Part shown: in pieces, positions 10,311 to 21,200 of the stretch
Position numbering within the stretch: the first letter of the stretch is position 1
How the letters are laid out: each line of letters begins with the position of its first letter
Source of the DNA: Triticum aestivum
Taxonomy: Eukaryota; Streptophyta; Magnoliopsida; Poales; Poaceae
Direction: 5' to 3'
Assembly (NCBI RefSeq): GCF_018294505.1
Contig: NC_057811.1
Coordinates: 408,047,452 to 408,111,451, forward strand
DNA length: 64,000 nt
Program-made: the position numbers and the translations under genes
The notes under the pieces: model-generated
Databases searched by the model: none
Told to the model about the DNA's origin: nothing
Seen by the model: only the letters and a program-made list of their open reading frames with translations

Positions 10311-12021
10311 TGAAGGAAATATGCCCTAGAGGCAATAATAAAGTTATTATTTATTTCCTTATATCATGATAAATGTTTATTATTCATGCTAGAATTGTAT
10401 TAACCGGAAACTTGATACATGTGTGAATACATAGACAAACAGAGTGTCACTAGTATGCCTCTACTTGACTAGCTCGTTAATCAAAGATGGTTATGTTTCC
10501 TAGCCATAGACATGAGTTGTCATTTGATTAACGGGATCACATCATTAGGAGAATGATGTGATTGACTTGACCCATTCGTTAGCTTAGCACTCGATCGTTT
10601 AGTATGTTGCTATTGCTTTCTTCATGACTTATACATGTTCCTATGACTATGAGATTATGCAACTCCCGTTTACCGGAGGAACACTTTGTGTGCTACCAAA
10701 CGTCACAACGTAACTGGGTGATTATAAAGGTGCTCTACAGGTGTCTCCGAAGGTACTTGTTGGGTTGGCGTATTTCGAGATTAGGATTTGTCACTCCGAT
10801 TGTCGGAGAGGTATCTCTGGGCCCACTCGGTAATGCACATCACTATAAGCCTTGCAAGCATTGCAACTAATGAGTTAGTTGCGGGATGATGTATTACGGA
10901 ACGAGTAAAGAGACTTGCCGGTAACGAGATTGAACTAGGTATTGAGATACCGACGATCGAATCTCGGGCAAGTAACATACCGATGACAAAGGGAATAAAG
11001 TATGTTGTTATGCGGTCTGACCGATAAAGATCTTCGTAGAATATGTGGGAGCCAATATGAGCATCCAGGTTCCGCTATTGGTTATTGACCGGAGAGGTGT
11101 CTCGGTCATGTCTACATAGTTCTCGAACCCGTAGGGTCCGCACGCTTAACGTTACGATGACGGTTATATTATGAATTTATGTGTTTTGATGTACCGAAGG
11201 AGTTCGAAGTCCCGTATGAGATCGGGGACATGACGAGGAGTCTCGAAATGGCCGAGACGTAAAGATCGATATATTGGACGACTATATTCGGCTTCGGAAA
11301 GGTTCCGAGTGATTCGGGTATTTTTCGGAGTACCGGAGAGTTACGGGAATTCGTATTGGGCCTTAATGGGCCATACGGGAAAGGAGAGAAAGGCCCCAAA
11401 GGGTGGCCGCACCCCTCCCCATGGACTAGTCCGAATTGGACTAGGGAGGGGGCGCCCCCTTCCTTCTTTCTCCTTCTCCCTTCCCTTCTCCTATTCCAAC
11501 AAGGAAAAGAGGAGTCCTACTCCCGGTGGGAGTAGGACTCCCCCCTTGGCGCGCCCTCCTCCTTGGCCGGTGGCCTCCCTCTTGCTGCTTTATATACGGG
11601 GGCAGGGGGCACCCCATGGACACAACAATTGATCTATTGATCTCTTAGCCGTGTGCGGTGCCCCCCTCCACCATATTACACGTCGATAATATCGTAGCGG
11701 TGCTTAGGCGAAGCCCTGCGTCGGTAGAACATCATCATCGTCACCACGCCGTCGTGCTGACGAAACTCTCTCTCAACACTCGGCTGGATCGGAGTTCAAG
11801 GGACGTCATCGAGCTGAACGTGTGCTGAACTCGGAGGTGCCGTGCGTTCGGTACTTGATCGGTCGGATCGTGAAGACGTACGACTACATCAACCGCGTTG
11901 TGTTAACGCTTCCGCTTTCGGTCTACAGTATGTGGACAACACTCTCCCCTCTCGTTGCTATGCATCACCATGATCTTGCGTGTGCGTAAGAATTTTTTTG
12001 AAATTACCACGTTCCCCAACA
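10311..12021 (+). repeat. 3' LTR of the Angela-like Copia
   Basis: This 1711-bp copy starts TGAAGGAAAT and ends GTTCCCCAACA, followed by GAACA. It differs from 3495-5211 at roughly 45 positions by hand count, including small indels in G- and C-runs. Confidence 0.93.
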
Positions 12022-12216
12022 GAACAAGCTAGCCCTCCGGAACAGGCAGCAGAAGGAGAATCACAGGATGACAATTACATGCCTCTCTCCGAAGACGAGG
12101 TGAGCCTCGGCGACGAAGAATTTATCGTGCCTAAGGATCCCATCGAGCAGGAGCGCTTCAAGCGCCGGCTTATAGCCACAGCAAATAGCCTGAAGAAAAA
12201 GCAACAACAGGTTTGA
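12022..12216 (+). pseudogene. Gag of the Fatima-like Gypsy, continuation after the Angela insertion
   Basis: Right of the GAACA duplication, coding text resumes with PPEQAAEGESQDDNYMP, LSEDEVSLGDEEFIVPKD and ERFKRRLIATANSLKKKQQQ, and then a TGA at 12214-12216. This acidic-to-basic linker joins the N-terminal segment at 2736-3489 to the Gag core at 12312-13586. The first residues predicted from 11980 are LTR read-through and not part of the protein. The TGA would truncate Gag in this copy. Confidence 0.65.
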
Positions 12217-12311
12217 GCTGATCAAGATCTGCTAGCGGATAGAGTGACTGAAGTCCTGGCGGCCGAGGAATACGAACTCGAGCACCCAACAAGAGTTACC
12301 CAGAGCGCAGG

Positions 12312-13586
12312 TTGCTATCCCATGTCGAGGAGGAAGCATTGAAACCTACATCACCAGCGTATGATGCGGCTGATTGGCGACCTCGTGGCCGTGACAGAGA
12401 GGCTTATCAGCCCGAAGTGCAGTCCGCACCCCGCCGCCATTCAAACAAAAATACCAAGGCCCGGGGTAACACGCGTAACCTGCGAGATGTATTGGAAAAC
12501 AAAGCAAAACATGCAAGATCGATCTACGGATCATGGGGGCGCGCCCCAATGCGGTACGATGATCGTCACACCGGATACACTAAAGGCAAGTCCGGCCGGG
12601 CCGAATACAGTAGACAAGACTCGTATGAACTACCTCATGACATAGCCCGGCACAGAGGCGCCGCACACCCCCTATGCTTCACCGATGAAGTAATGGATCA
12701 CGAATTCCCAGCAGGGTTTAAACCCGTAAACATTGAATCATATGATGGTACTACAGACCCCGCGGTATGGATAGAAGACTTCTTCCTCCACATTCACATG
12801 GCCCGCGGGGATGACTTACATGCCATCAAGTATCTCCCACTAAAACTGAAAGGGCCGGCTCGGCATTGGCTCAATAGCTTGCCGGCTAACTCCATCGGAA
12901 GTTGGGAGAGCCTGGCAGATGCATTCCTGGACACTTTCCAGGGCACTTATGTGCAACCGCCGGACGCTGACGATTTAAGTCATATAACTCAGCAGCCAGG
13001 GGAATCGGCCAGGAAATTCTGGACCCGGTTCCTAACTAAGAAGAACCAAATTGTCGACTGTCCGGACGCAGAGGCCTTAGCGGCATTTAAACATAACATC
13101 CGTGATGAATGGCTCGCCCGGCACCTCGGCCAGGAGAAGCCAAAATCCATGGCAGCCCTCACAACACTTATGGCCCGATTTTGCGCGGGCGAAGATAGCT
13201 GGTTGGCTCGTAGTAACTATACAGCAAGCAAACCTGGCATGTTAGAGGCCAGGGATAGCAATGGCAAACCACGACGCAACAAACACAAGCGCCGCAAATA
13301 TGGTGAAAACGCCGAAGATACGACAGTTAATGCCGGGTTTAGGGGCTCAAAGTCCGGTCAGCGGAAAGGGCCACTCAAAAATAATAATTCGGGTCCATCC
13401 AGTCTAGACCGCATACTCGATCGCCAATGCCAAATTCATGGCACCCCAGGAACGCCAGCCACCCATACCAATAGAGAATGCTGGGTCTTCAAACAAGCCG
13501 GCAGGGCAGGCGCCAAAAACGGAGAAGGGGGGTCTCAAAGCGATGATGGCGACGAAGAGCCCAGATCACCGAACACAGGAGGGTAA
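12312..13586 (+). pseudogene. Gag core of the Fatima-like Gypsy (open, 424 codons)
   Basis: The open frame contains the retrotransposon Gag domain at about residues 135-300: ESYDGTTDPAVWIEDFF, LPLKLKGPARHWLNSLP, WESLADAFLDTFQGTYV and ESARKFWTRFLTKKNQI. A basic stretch (NGKPRRNKHKRRKYG) and a partial cysteine/histidine motif (CQIHGTPGTPATHTNRECW) follow. It forms the capsid-like particle in this family. The frame is intact, but upstream the TGA at 12214 and the Angela insertion separate it from its natural start, so the ATG at 12312 is only the first convenient start. The protease follows in another frame. Confidence 0.8.
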
Positions 13587-13613
13587 AAGAAATTTGCCCC
13601 GCATATTCAATCG

Positions 13614-14327
13614 GTGAATGTGGTAAACACCACCCAAATTCCCAACTCGGACCGGATATGCACCCTTAGGGATGCCGACTTAACGGAACTAGTCGTCCCA
13701 CAATATAAACTAGGGCCGGTCACCTTCAACCGCATGGATCGTCCGGTTAACACCAATCAGGGCAATCCAGCCTCACTAGTCCTCGACCCAATAATTGACG
13801 GGTTCCACCTCACACGAGTCCTTATGGACGGAGGCAGTAGTCTAAATCTGCTTTACAAGGACACAGTGCGCAAGATGGGCATCGATCATTCGATGACCAA
13901 ACCCACTAAAGCCACTTTCAGAGGCATTATACCAGGTGTGGAAGCCAGCTGTACAGGCTCCATTGCCCTTGAGGTAGTCTTCGGATCACCAGAAAATTAC
14001 CGTACCGAAGAGTTAATCTTCAAAATCGTCCCTTTCCGCAGTGATTATCAGGCATTGCTCGGACAAACCGCGTTCGCTCGATTCAACGCGGTGCCACATT
14101 ATGCCTACCGTAAGCTCAAGATGCCAGGTCCACGCGGCGTCATCATGGTTAATGGCAAGGCCGAACCTTCCCTCGGCACCAACAAGTACAGCACTGCCTT
14201 AACAGCAGAAGCAACGAGCAACACCTTGCAGCCGAACCTCGAGTCGACGTCCAAGCTCCCGGACACCGTCAAGGGACTCCGAGCTACTTCACGGAAGGAT
14301 AGCCCGGCTCGTCCAAAGCTCAATTAA
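13614..14327 (+). CDS. Retropepsin-like aspartic protease of the Fatima-like Gypsy
   Basis: This is a 237-aa open frame 27 bases after the Gag core. The active-site region is VLMDGGSSLNLLYKDTVRKM, where DGG stands in place of the usual DTG/DSG; the D is kept. A later hydrophobic-glycine block (FKIVPFRSDYQALLGQTAFA) matches the second half of the fold. In an intact element it processes the polyprotein. The frame ends at 14327 with no RT behind it, which makes the element non-autonomous. It probably needs read-through or a frameshift from gag for expression, and this copy may not be expressed. Confidence 0.72.
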   Translation: MNVVNTTQIPNSDRICTLRDADLTELVVPQYKLGPVTFNRMDRPVNTNQGNPASLVLDPIIDGFHLTRVLMDGGSSLNLLYKDTVRKMGIDHSMTKPTKATFRGIIPGVEASCTGSIALEVVFGSPENYRTEELIFKIVPFRSDYQALLGQTAFARFNAVPHYAYRKLKMPGPRGVIMVNGKAEPSLGTNKYSTALTAEATSNTLQPNLESTSKLPDTVKGLRATSRKDSPARPKLN

Positions 14328-15420
14328 ACACTCCGGCGAAGGCCAGGACAGGCCGCACTCTGCGGCTCAACCGCTCTCCGGCACGCAAACATTTCTTACA
14401 TTTCCTTCGCAGGTTCACCTTTGCGCCGACCAGGACGGGCGATGCGGAGGCAGCTTGAACACGCAAGGGAATCCTTAGACATTCCCCGCAATGACCATCC
14501 GGCTATATTACGGATCCGCACTCAGCTTCTTCCCCCTGGTCTCAGCAGGTTCTGCAATCATATTCCTTTTTTTATCACATTACCTATACTCATACGCATA
14601 GACGTACTATTGAAATACAACATGTGGATTTATATGACGCTTACCTGTTGTTATTTCTTATTGAAATTCTTTTGTCAAGTGGCATCCGTACACAGCGATA
14701 TGCCTTAAAATATGCCAGGGGCTTTGTTTACCCATAACACGGCAATAAAGTACGAACACCTTCATGGAAGTTCGGCACCCCGAACCTATAGCATTATATG
14801 CATCAGCTCCGAATCATGTCTTGGGTCAATAGTTGGGTTTGCCCGGCTCCCATGTTTTGGTACCTTACGTTCCGCTATATCGGCTAAGGTAGCATTGGGA
14901 GAACTACTGCGATTGTGTCCCGGTTCTTCCGGACGAGCACCTCAGTAGAGAAAGCCGAAAACTGACTGTCATGATACGGCGAGAGCTGGTAAGCTGTTCG
15001 AGAGGTCACAAAATCTTTAAGGATTTCTCCTGTATAATGCCATAACCAATGCAGCGTGCGATGGATCGGTTTTTCTTCCGATCAGGTGCTTATAGAGCCC
15101 CTAGTACGGTCTTCCGAACACCAGGGGCTGCGCCTACCTTACTAAAGCTCCTATGGCTAAGTGAGAGTGATAAAGCCCTATAGTCCGATTGCCTGGTTCG
15201 TTGTGCTGAGCACCTCCTTCGAAGGACCCAAAACTGGGATAAAGAGTGCTCAGGTTTATCCCAGACACCCCCGTACTTCTTATGTGGGGGCAGAAGCCGA
15301 CGACTGGCCAGCTCTCAGGTTTAACATATAAAACGGCCGCACAGGAGGGTAAACTTTTATATAACATGCAATAAATAAATGACCTTGTTCAAACATTACA
15401 AAGGACAACATGATTGGCAT
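14328..15420 (+). other. Non-coding interior of the Fatima-like Gypsy, where pol would be expected
   Basis: No RT, RNaseH or integrase motif is visible in any frame. The stretch separates the plus-strand protease from the minus-strand gene whose stop is at 15421, so the two genes converge here. Sequence such as CACTCCGGCGAAGGCCAGG looks like ordinary family interior. Predicted small ORFs show no recognisable domain. Confidence 0.6.
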
Positions 15421-16251
15421 TCATGGAAATATAATGTCCTTGGTGCATAGCTCCGCTGCAAGGTAGGAACCTTTCCGGACACTCTCATAATATAATTCGG
15501 GCTTACGGTGCTCCTTCCCCTCTGGCGGTCCTTCGGTCATCAGCTTTTCAGCATCCATCTTCCCCCAGTGCACCTTTGTGCGGGCGAAGGCCATTCGCGC
15601 ACCTTCTATACAGATCGACCGCTTGATGACGTCAAGTCGAGGGCAAGCGCTTACAAGCCGCTTCACGAGCCCGAAGTAGCTGCTTGGAATCGGCTCGGTA
15701 GGCCATAGCCGGATAACCAAATCTTTCATGGCTAGTTCCGCCGCCTTATGCAGTTCGATCAGCTGTTTCAGTTGATCGGCAAAAGGCAGCGGATAATTCG
15801 GTGCCAAATACTGCGACCAGAAGAGCTTATCTGCAGTGTTCCTTTCTTTGGCTCGGTAGAATTGGGCGGCATCTGATATGCTGCGGGGTAGCTCGGCAAA
15901 TACCCCTGAGAAATCCGGATTCAAAATTAGAAACATAGTTTTCCCCTCAAATAGTTGCTTTACATGGAAAAAGCCTTACCCGCCGCGATCTTTCTCGCCT
16001 CTTGGATCCCCTGCAGGGCACTTTGGGTTCCCCCCGGGCATCGCTCGTGGCCTGATGCGCCTTGGTGAGTTCGGATTCTTTCTTCGTTAAACTCTGCTCC
16101 AAGGTCTCGCATTTCCTCACAGCCTCTTGCAGCTCCTTCTCAGCTTTAATAACCATGGCCTCGTGCTTCTCACGAAGAGCCTGCTCTGTGGCTGCCTTTT
16201 TCTCGGCCTCGGCCACAGCCTTCTTAAGGGCCTCGACTTCGGTCACAATCC
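15421..16251 (-). pseudogene. Last exon of the antisense 'gypsy-type transposon' gene (coiled coil plus C-terminal domain)
   Basis: The exon starts after the acceptor tttgcgctag at 16252 and ends at TGA 15421. Its first part is a coiled coil rich in A, E and K (VEALKKAVAEAEKKAA, ALREKHEAMVIKAEKEL). The rest is a conserved C-terminal block: FAELPRSISDAAQFYRA, LFWSQYLAPNYPLPFADQ, LWPTEPIPSSYFGLVKRLV and IEGARMAFARTKVHWGKMD. A one-base indel near 16030 and a TAA near 15966 break it. An alternative intron (donor near 15980, acceptor near 15906) is possible. I know this protein type only as the antisense ORF of grass Gypsy elements; its role is unknown. Confidence 0.7.
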
Positions 16252-16324
16252 CTAGCGCAAATCATGAAGCTTATTTCATACTGAAAATTCATTCACAATA
16301 AATGCGAACAAGACTTGTGCATAC

Positions 16325-16439
16325 CTTGTTTATCTCTCAACTGCATTTTCAACTGGCCAAGTTCTTCTTTGGCCCGCTCCAGACTTTGATTCAGTCCGGA
16401 GATCTCCGCAGTATGAGAGGCAACAGCCGCTACAGACGC
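16325..16439 (-). other. Coiled-coil exon of the antisense gene
   Basis: It is bounded by an acceptor ataagcag at 16440 and a donor AAACAAG|gtatgc at 16325. It encodes a short heptad-like segment (EISGLNQSLERAKEELGQ). The flanking introns (16252-16324 and 16440-16589) are AT-richer than the exons, which supports splicing. Confidence 0.6.
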
Positions 16440-16589
16440 CTGCTTATAACAGAAGAGAAATAGATGTCATTCAATGAGTCTTCCTGCGAACATAAATTCG
16501 ATCCTCTGTCCGGTTCTTTCTTTCACCGAACAGTGTATCAGGGGCTACTATCTATACTATGACACTCTTCGAAAACTCATAAAACATAC

Positions 16590-17100
16590 CTCAAAGCCTC
16601 TTATAAGGCTGATACAGGCTTCATTCAGTCGACTCTCAGCTGACTGAATCTTCTCAATCACCGCACCCATAAGGGCACGGTGTTCATCAACGATGGAGGC
16701 ACTCTTCAGCGCCACCAACAAAGCATCCGACACCTCTGGTTGGACAGAGGTTGCCGGTGGAACAGGCACGCCCCCTCCAGCTGAGGGAGGCTGCCTGCTT
16801 GATTCTAGAGCCGTATAGATCTCCGGAATCGCATCCAGCTGGGAGTCGAATTCAAAATGGCCCCCGCCGTCAGCTCCCATGGGAATCTTTTGCCCCATGT
16901 GTTCGGCCCCTAAAGTTTGACCTCCAGGCGCCGTCTTCACGGTCTTTTCCTCTCCTCCTTGGCCGGGGTCCTTCTGGGATGAAGCCTCGGTGTTATGCAC
17001 CTGTTTGGAGGAAGGGGCCTTTGGGGGCGTCCCGCTCTCCATAGCATCCGAGATCAGCGAATCCTCTGATGAGGATTGTTTGGTACGGGACCTCGCCGGA
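16590..17100 (-). other. Exon of the antisense gene (acidic, proline-rich linker and helix)
   Basis: The acceptor tttttttgtag lies left of 17101 in gene direction and the donor GGCTTTGAG|gtatgt at 16590. The product includes SSKQVHNTEASSQKDPGQGG, a proline/valine linker and a helix ending ESRLNEACISLIRGFE. The frame is open for at least 160 residues. It is low complexity and predicted to be mostly disordered. Confidence 0.62.
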
Positions 17101-17182
17101 CTACAAAAAATATGGCTTAGGTTAAAATACTATGCCATGATGAGTCTGGACGCATAAACGTACTTGGATTTTATATACTTAC

Positions 17183-17574
17183 GAGTTCACCAGGGGCTGG
17201 GCCTTGGGATCCCATGCCGGGCCGCTGTCGGCGGCGGCAGTGGACTCCTCTGGAAGAGGAGCCTTTCCCCTTTTGGGCGGCTCGGCCTCCAAGTGTATGG
17301 ATGCCGTCCTCTTCTTTCTTCCCCCCGCAGGGGATTCATCTTCCTCCTCCTCCTCGTCCTCTTCGGAGGCGGAACGGGCATCAGAGCCTTCGGATATTAT
17401 CTCCGAAGTGCCGTGGCGTCGAAGGCCGCTCGGGGTCTTTTTGGCCTCCTTCTCGGCCGTCTTCTTCGGCACCTTGTAAGGCGCCAGGACCAACATCTTC
17501 ATCAGAAGTGGGACGGCCGGTTCTTTGGGCAGCGGGGCTGGATAATGGATCCGCTCCGCCTTCTTCGTCCAGCC
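17183..17574 (-). other. Exon of the antisense gene (nuclear-signal-like, poly-acidic)
   Basis: It lies between the acceptor ctctcctag (17575-17583) and the donor GTGAACTC|gtaagt at 17183. It encodes APYKVPKKTAEKEAKKTPSG, an acidic run (EEDEEEEEDE) and GGRKKRTASIHLEAEPPKRG. The basic clusters resemble nuclear localisation signals. The preceding intron is very short (about 57 bases) and its donor looks mutated. Confidence 0.6.
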
Positions 17575-17631
17575 CTAGGAGAGTTGTATAAAACACGTTA
17601 AGCGCTTCCTTTGGGTTACGCGGATAAATTT

Positions 17632-18045
17632 TTTGATGACTTATCAAACTTGCAGGGCGGGACAGTTGGTACCCGCGGTCCTCGGCGGAGTCCGGCCATG
17701 ATTTGCTGGACTTGAAAAGCACCTTCCAGATGTCCTTGTGCGAGGAGCCGAAAAGCTCTCGCAAGGTTTGGTGCCTGGCCGGATCGGATTCCCATAGATT
17801 GCAAGTCCGGTGCTGACAAGGCAGGATCCGGCGAACTAACATCACCTGGACTACATTGACAAGTTCAATGTTCTTGTCGCCCATATCTTTAACGCGCGTC
17901 TGGAGCACCGACAGTTCGTCGGACGAGGACCAGTCCAGGCCCTTCTTGACCCAGGATGTAAGCCGCAGGGGGGCGCCGGATCGAAACTCGGGAATAGCGG
18001 CCCATTCCGTGCCGCGCGGCTCAGTGATATAAAACCACTGCTATT
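17632..18045 (-). pseudogene. Antisense gene, first exon, part downstream of the Copia insertion
   Basis: In gene order this follows 23148-23610, from which it is separated by the reverse-oriented Copia. It encodes QWFYITEPRGTEWAA, FRSGAPLRLTSWVKKGLDW, CQHRTCNLWESDPARHQTL and RELFGSSHKDIWKVLFKS. A TAG sits directly at the Copia junction where a glutamine codon would fit. The frame from the N-terminal part runs on across the junction when one target duplication is removed, which supports a single original exon. Confidence 0.68.
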
Positions 18046-18050
18046 TTCAC

Positions 18051-18197
18051 TGTAGAGGAATAGGATGCAACTCTCAATGTATTGATGGGTGCATATGCAC
18101 AAGTATATACAGTACATAGGGCAAGTCATATCCTCAATTATACACAAGGAGGAGACTTGGAGTACAAGAATACATGTGCTAAATACATATCTCAACA
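18051..18197 (-). repeat. 3' LTR (left copy) of the short-LTR Copia
   Basis: On the plus strand it runs TGTAGAGGAATAGG to ATCTCAACA. It differs from 22996-23142 at three positions. A 14-base C-run (18198-18211; G-run in element orientation) directly follows and is the polypurine tract. Confidence 0.93.
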
Positions 18198-18212
18198 CCC
18201 CCCCCCCCCCCG

Positions 18213-21200
18213 CAGTCGAAGCGACACCGTTGCTAACGCAGAGACTGGACCGGAATTCCTCGAAAGACGTCGTGGGCAAGCCTTTGGTCATGATGTCGGC
18301 AAATTGTTGGGAGGTGGGAACGTGCAGAACACGGACATGGCCAAGAGCCACCTGATCCCGAACAAAATGGATATCAAGCTCAATGTGCTTGGTGCGACGA
18401 TGATGAACCGGGTTGGCGGAGAGGTAGACGGCGGAGACGTTGTCGTAGTAGACGACCGTGGCCTTCTCAACAGGACACGAGAGCTCGTGAAGAAGCTGAC
18501 GAAGCCAGGAGCACTCAGCGACAACGTTAGCCACAGCGCGGTATTCAGCCTCGGCGCTAGACCGCGAGACGGTGGGCTACCTCTTGGACGACCACGACAC
18601 CAGGGATGGTCCAAGGAAGATGCAGTAACCCGAAGTAGAGCGACGGGTGTCCGGGCAACCAGCCCAGTCGGCGTCGGAGTAGGCGACCAGATCAGTGGCA
18701 GTGGAGGCGCGCAGAGTAAGTCCAAGATCCATAGCACCGCGGATGTAGCGGAGAATCCGCTTAACGGCAGTCCAATGAACATCTCGAGGAGCATGCATAT
18801 GCAGGCAGACCTGCTGAACCGCGTACTGAAGCTCCGGTCGAGTGAGAGTGAGGTACTGGAGAGCACCAACAATGGACCGGTAGAAGCCAGCATCTGGAGC
18901 AGGGGTACCATCAGTAGCAGAGAGCTTGGCCTTCGTGTCGACAGGAGTAGCGGCCGGTTTGCAGTTAAGCATACCAGCACGGTCGAGGAGCTCATGAGCG
19001 TACTTCCGTTGATGAAGGAAGAAACCATCAGGACGACGCACCACCTCAACACCAAGGAAGTAGTGCAACGGACCCAAGTCCTTGATGGCAAACTCAGCAC
19101 GGAGACGATTAGTAAGCCGGCGAAGGAGCTCAGAAGTGCATGCTGTCAGGATGATGTCGTCAACATAGAGCAGCAAATATGCTGTGTCGGTGCCCTGGTG
19201 ATAAACAAACAGCGAAGCATCGGAGCGTGTAGAGCGGAAGCCGAGTTGATGAAGAAACGCTGCGATGCGCTGGTACCAGGCTCGAGGAGCCTGCTTGAGC
19301 CCATATAATGAGCGTGAAAGCAGACACACATGATCAGGACATGCCGGATCAACAAACCCCGTGGGCTGTTGACAGAAAACCTGCTCCTCAAGATGACCAT
19401 GGAGGAACGCGTTGGAGACGTCCATCTGATGAACCGGCCAGGCATGAGAGACCGCCAACTGTAATACAGTGCGGATCGTCCCGGGCTTGACAACCGGAGC
19501 GAAGGTGTCAGTGAAGTCCACACCGGCGCGTGCCGAAAGCCGCGAACAACCCAACGCGCCTTGTAGCGATCAAGAGTGTCGTCGGGACGAAGCTTGTGTT
19601 TGAAGACCCACTTCCCGGTGATCACATTAGCGTGCCGGGGACGGGGAACAAGCTGCCAGGTCCGGTTCCGCTGCAAAGCGTCAAACTCCTGCATGGCGGC
19701 CATCCACAAAGGGTCGCGGAGAGCGGCCCGGACCGAGGACGGCAACGGGGAAGGAGCGGACATCGAGGCGGTGCAGACGTAGTCATCCGCGAAAGACACC
19801 GGTGCGCGAGCGTGTGACGGGACCGGCCGTCGGGGCAGCCGCGGGTGGCGGCGAAGCCGTGGCAACCACGGTGTCCACGGGAGAGGCCGTGGCCTCCATG
19901 GTGTCGTTGGGAGAAGCGGGCCGGGCGGAGGGCGAGGCCACGGCGTCGGGAGAGCCAGGCGACACCGGGGCCGTGATCGCGCCAGCGGGCGACCGAGGCA
20001 GGGTCGGTGCGGGCGACCAAGGCGGGGTCGACGTGGCGCCAGGAGAGGCCGCGCCAGGTGAGGCCGCGCCAGTGGGGCCGGCCCAGCCGTTGGCCTAGCA
20101 TGCGGCCCAGCATGCATGGCAGAGGAGCGGGGCGACGTAGGCGACGTCGACGCGGCTCCAGGCAACGAAGACGCCGAACCGGAGGAGGGAGCCGCGGATG
20201 GCCCCGATCCGGAGGAGGGCGCCGCGGGCGGGGTGGCCGGAGCACCCAAGGCCAGCAGCAGGCGGCGGCGCGGAGGAGAACCCGCCGCGGGAGAGGAAGG
20301 CGGCACCACCTGTTCCTGTGCAAAGGGAAACACAAGCTCATCAAAGTACACGTGCCGGGAGGTGATGACACGGGGTCATAGCAGCGATAACCCTTAGTGT
20401 TGGCCGGGTAACCAAGAAAGACACATGGAACGGAACGAGGAGCGAGTTTATGAGGTGTGGTGGCGGTGGTGTTGGGGTAGCAATGGCAACCGAAAATTCG
20501 GAGACCGTCGTAGGAGGGAGGAGCGCCATATAGGAGATGGTGAGGCGCATAGTTCCAGCGCGGACGGCATGGCCGGAGGTTAAGGAGGAGGGTGGCGGTG
20601 GCGAGGGCATCTGGCCAAAACCGAGAGGGCATGTAGGCATGGAAGAGAAGGGTACGCACACACTCATTGAGGGTGCGTAGGATGCGCTCGGCACGGCCAT
20701 TCTGCTGGGAGGTGTATGGACACGTGAGACGAAACACGGTGCCGTGGGAGGAAAGAAGGTGGCGGATGGTGAGATTGTCGAATTCTTTCCCGTTGTCGGT
20801 CTGAAGTGCGAGTATGGGTCGCCCAAACTGTGTGGAGACATAAGCATAGAATGCAATGAGGGTGGCGGCAACATCGGATTTCGTACGAAGAGGAAATGTC
20901 CACACAAAGTGAGAGTAATCATCCAGTAAAACGAGATAATAAAGATAACCAGAATTACTAGGTACTGGAGAGGTCCATACATCGCTATGAATCAACTCAA
21001 ACGGAAAAGATGCAACTGTGGAAGAGGAACTAAAAGGAAGGCGAACATGTTTGCCTAACCGGCAGGCTTCACAGGAGTGAGCTACCGTTTTATTACAGGA
21101 AAAGGAAAATCCTCTCATTATTTGACGAAGTGAAGAAGTGCTAGGATGCCCGAGACGAGCATGCCAAAGATCGACGCCTGCGGAAAAAGCGCGAGGACCA

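Larger units (their letters stand above)
3495..12021 (+). mobile_element. Angela/BARE/WIS-like Copia retrotransposon, degenerate
   Basis: The LTRs are 3495-5211 (1717 bp) and 10311-12021 (1711 bp). The TSD is GAACA, the PBS TGGTATCAGAGCC, and a purine tract (AGTGGGAGAC) abuts the 3' LTR. Recognisable gag, zinc knuckle, GAG-pre-integrase, integrase, RT and RNaseH pieces occur in order on the plus strand, but they are broken by many stops and frameshifts. The LTRs differ at roughly 45 sites (about 2.6%), far less decay than the coding part shows. The LTR begins TGAAGGAAAT where I would expect TGTTGGAAAT for Angela, a small terminal difference. It lies within the gag gene of the Fatima-like element. 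Confidence 0.92.

Noticed and set aside
18198..18211. C-run as a possible sequencing artefact
   Set aside because: In element orientation it is a G-run exactly at the polypurine tract position, so a biological explanation is enough, though its length may be uncertain.
18082..19308. 408-codon plus-strand ORF
   Set aside because: It is antisense to the RT/RNaseH region of the reverse-oriented Copia; GC-rich coding sequence commonly leaves the opposite strand open, and no domain is visible.
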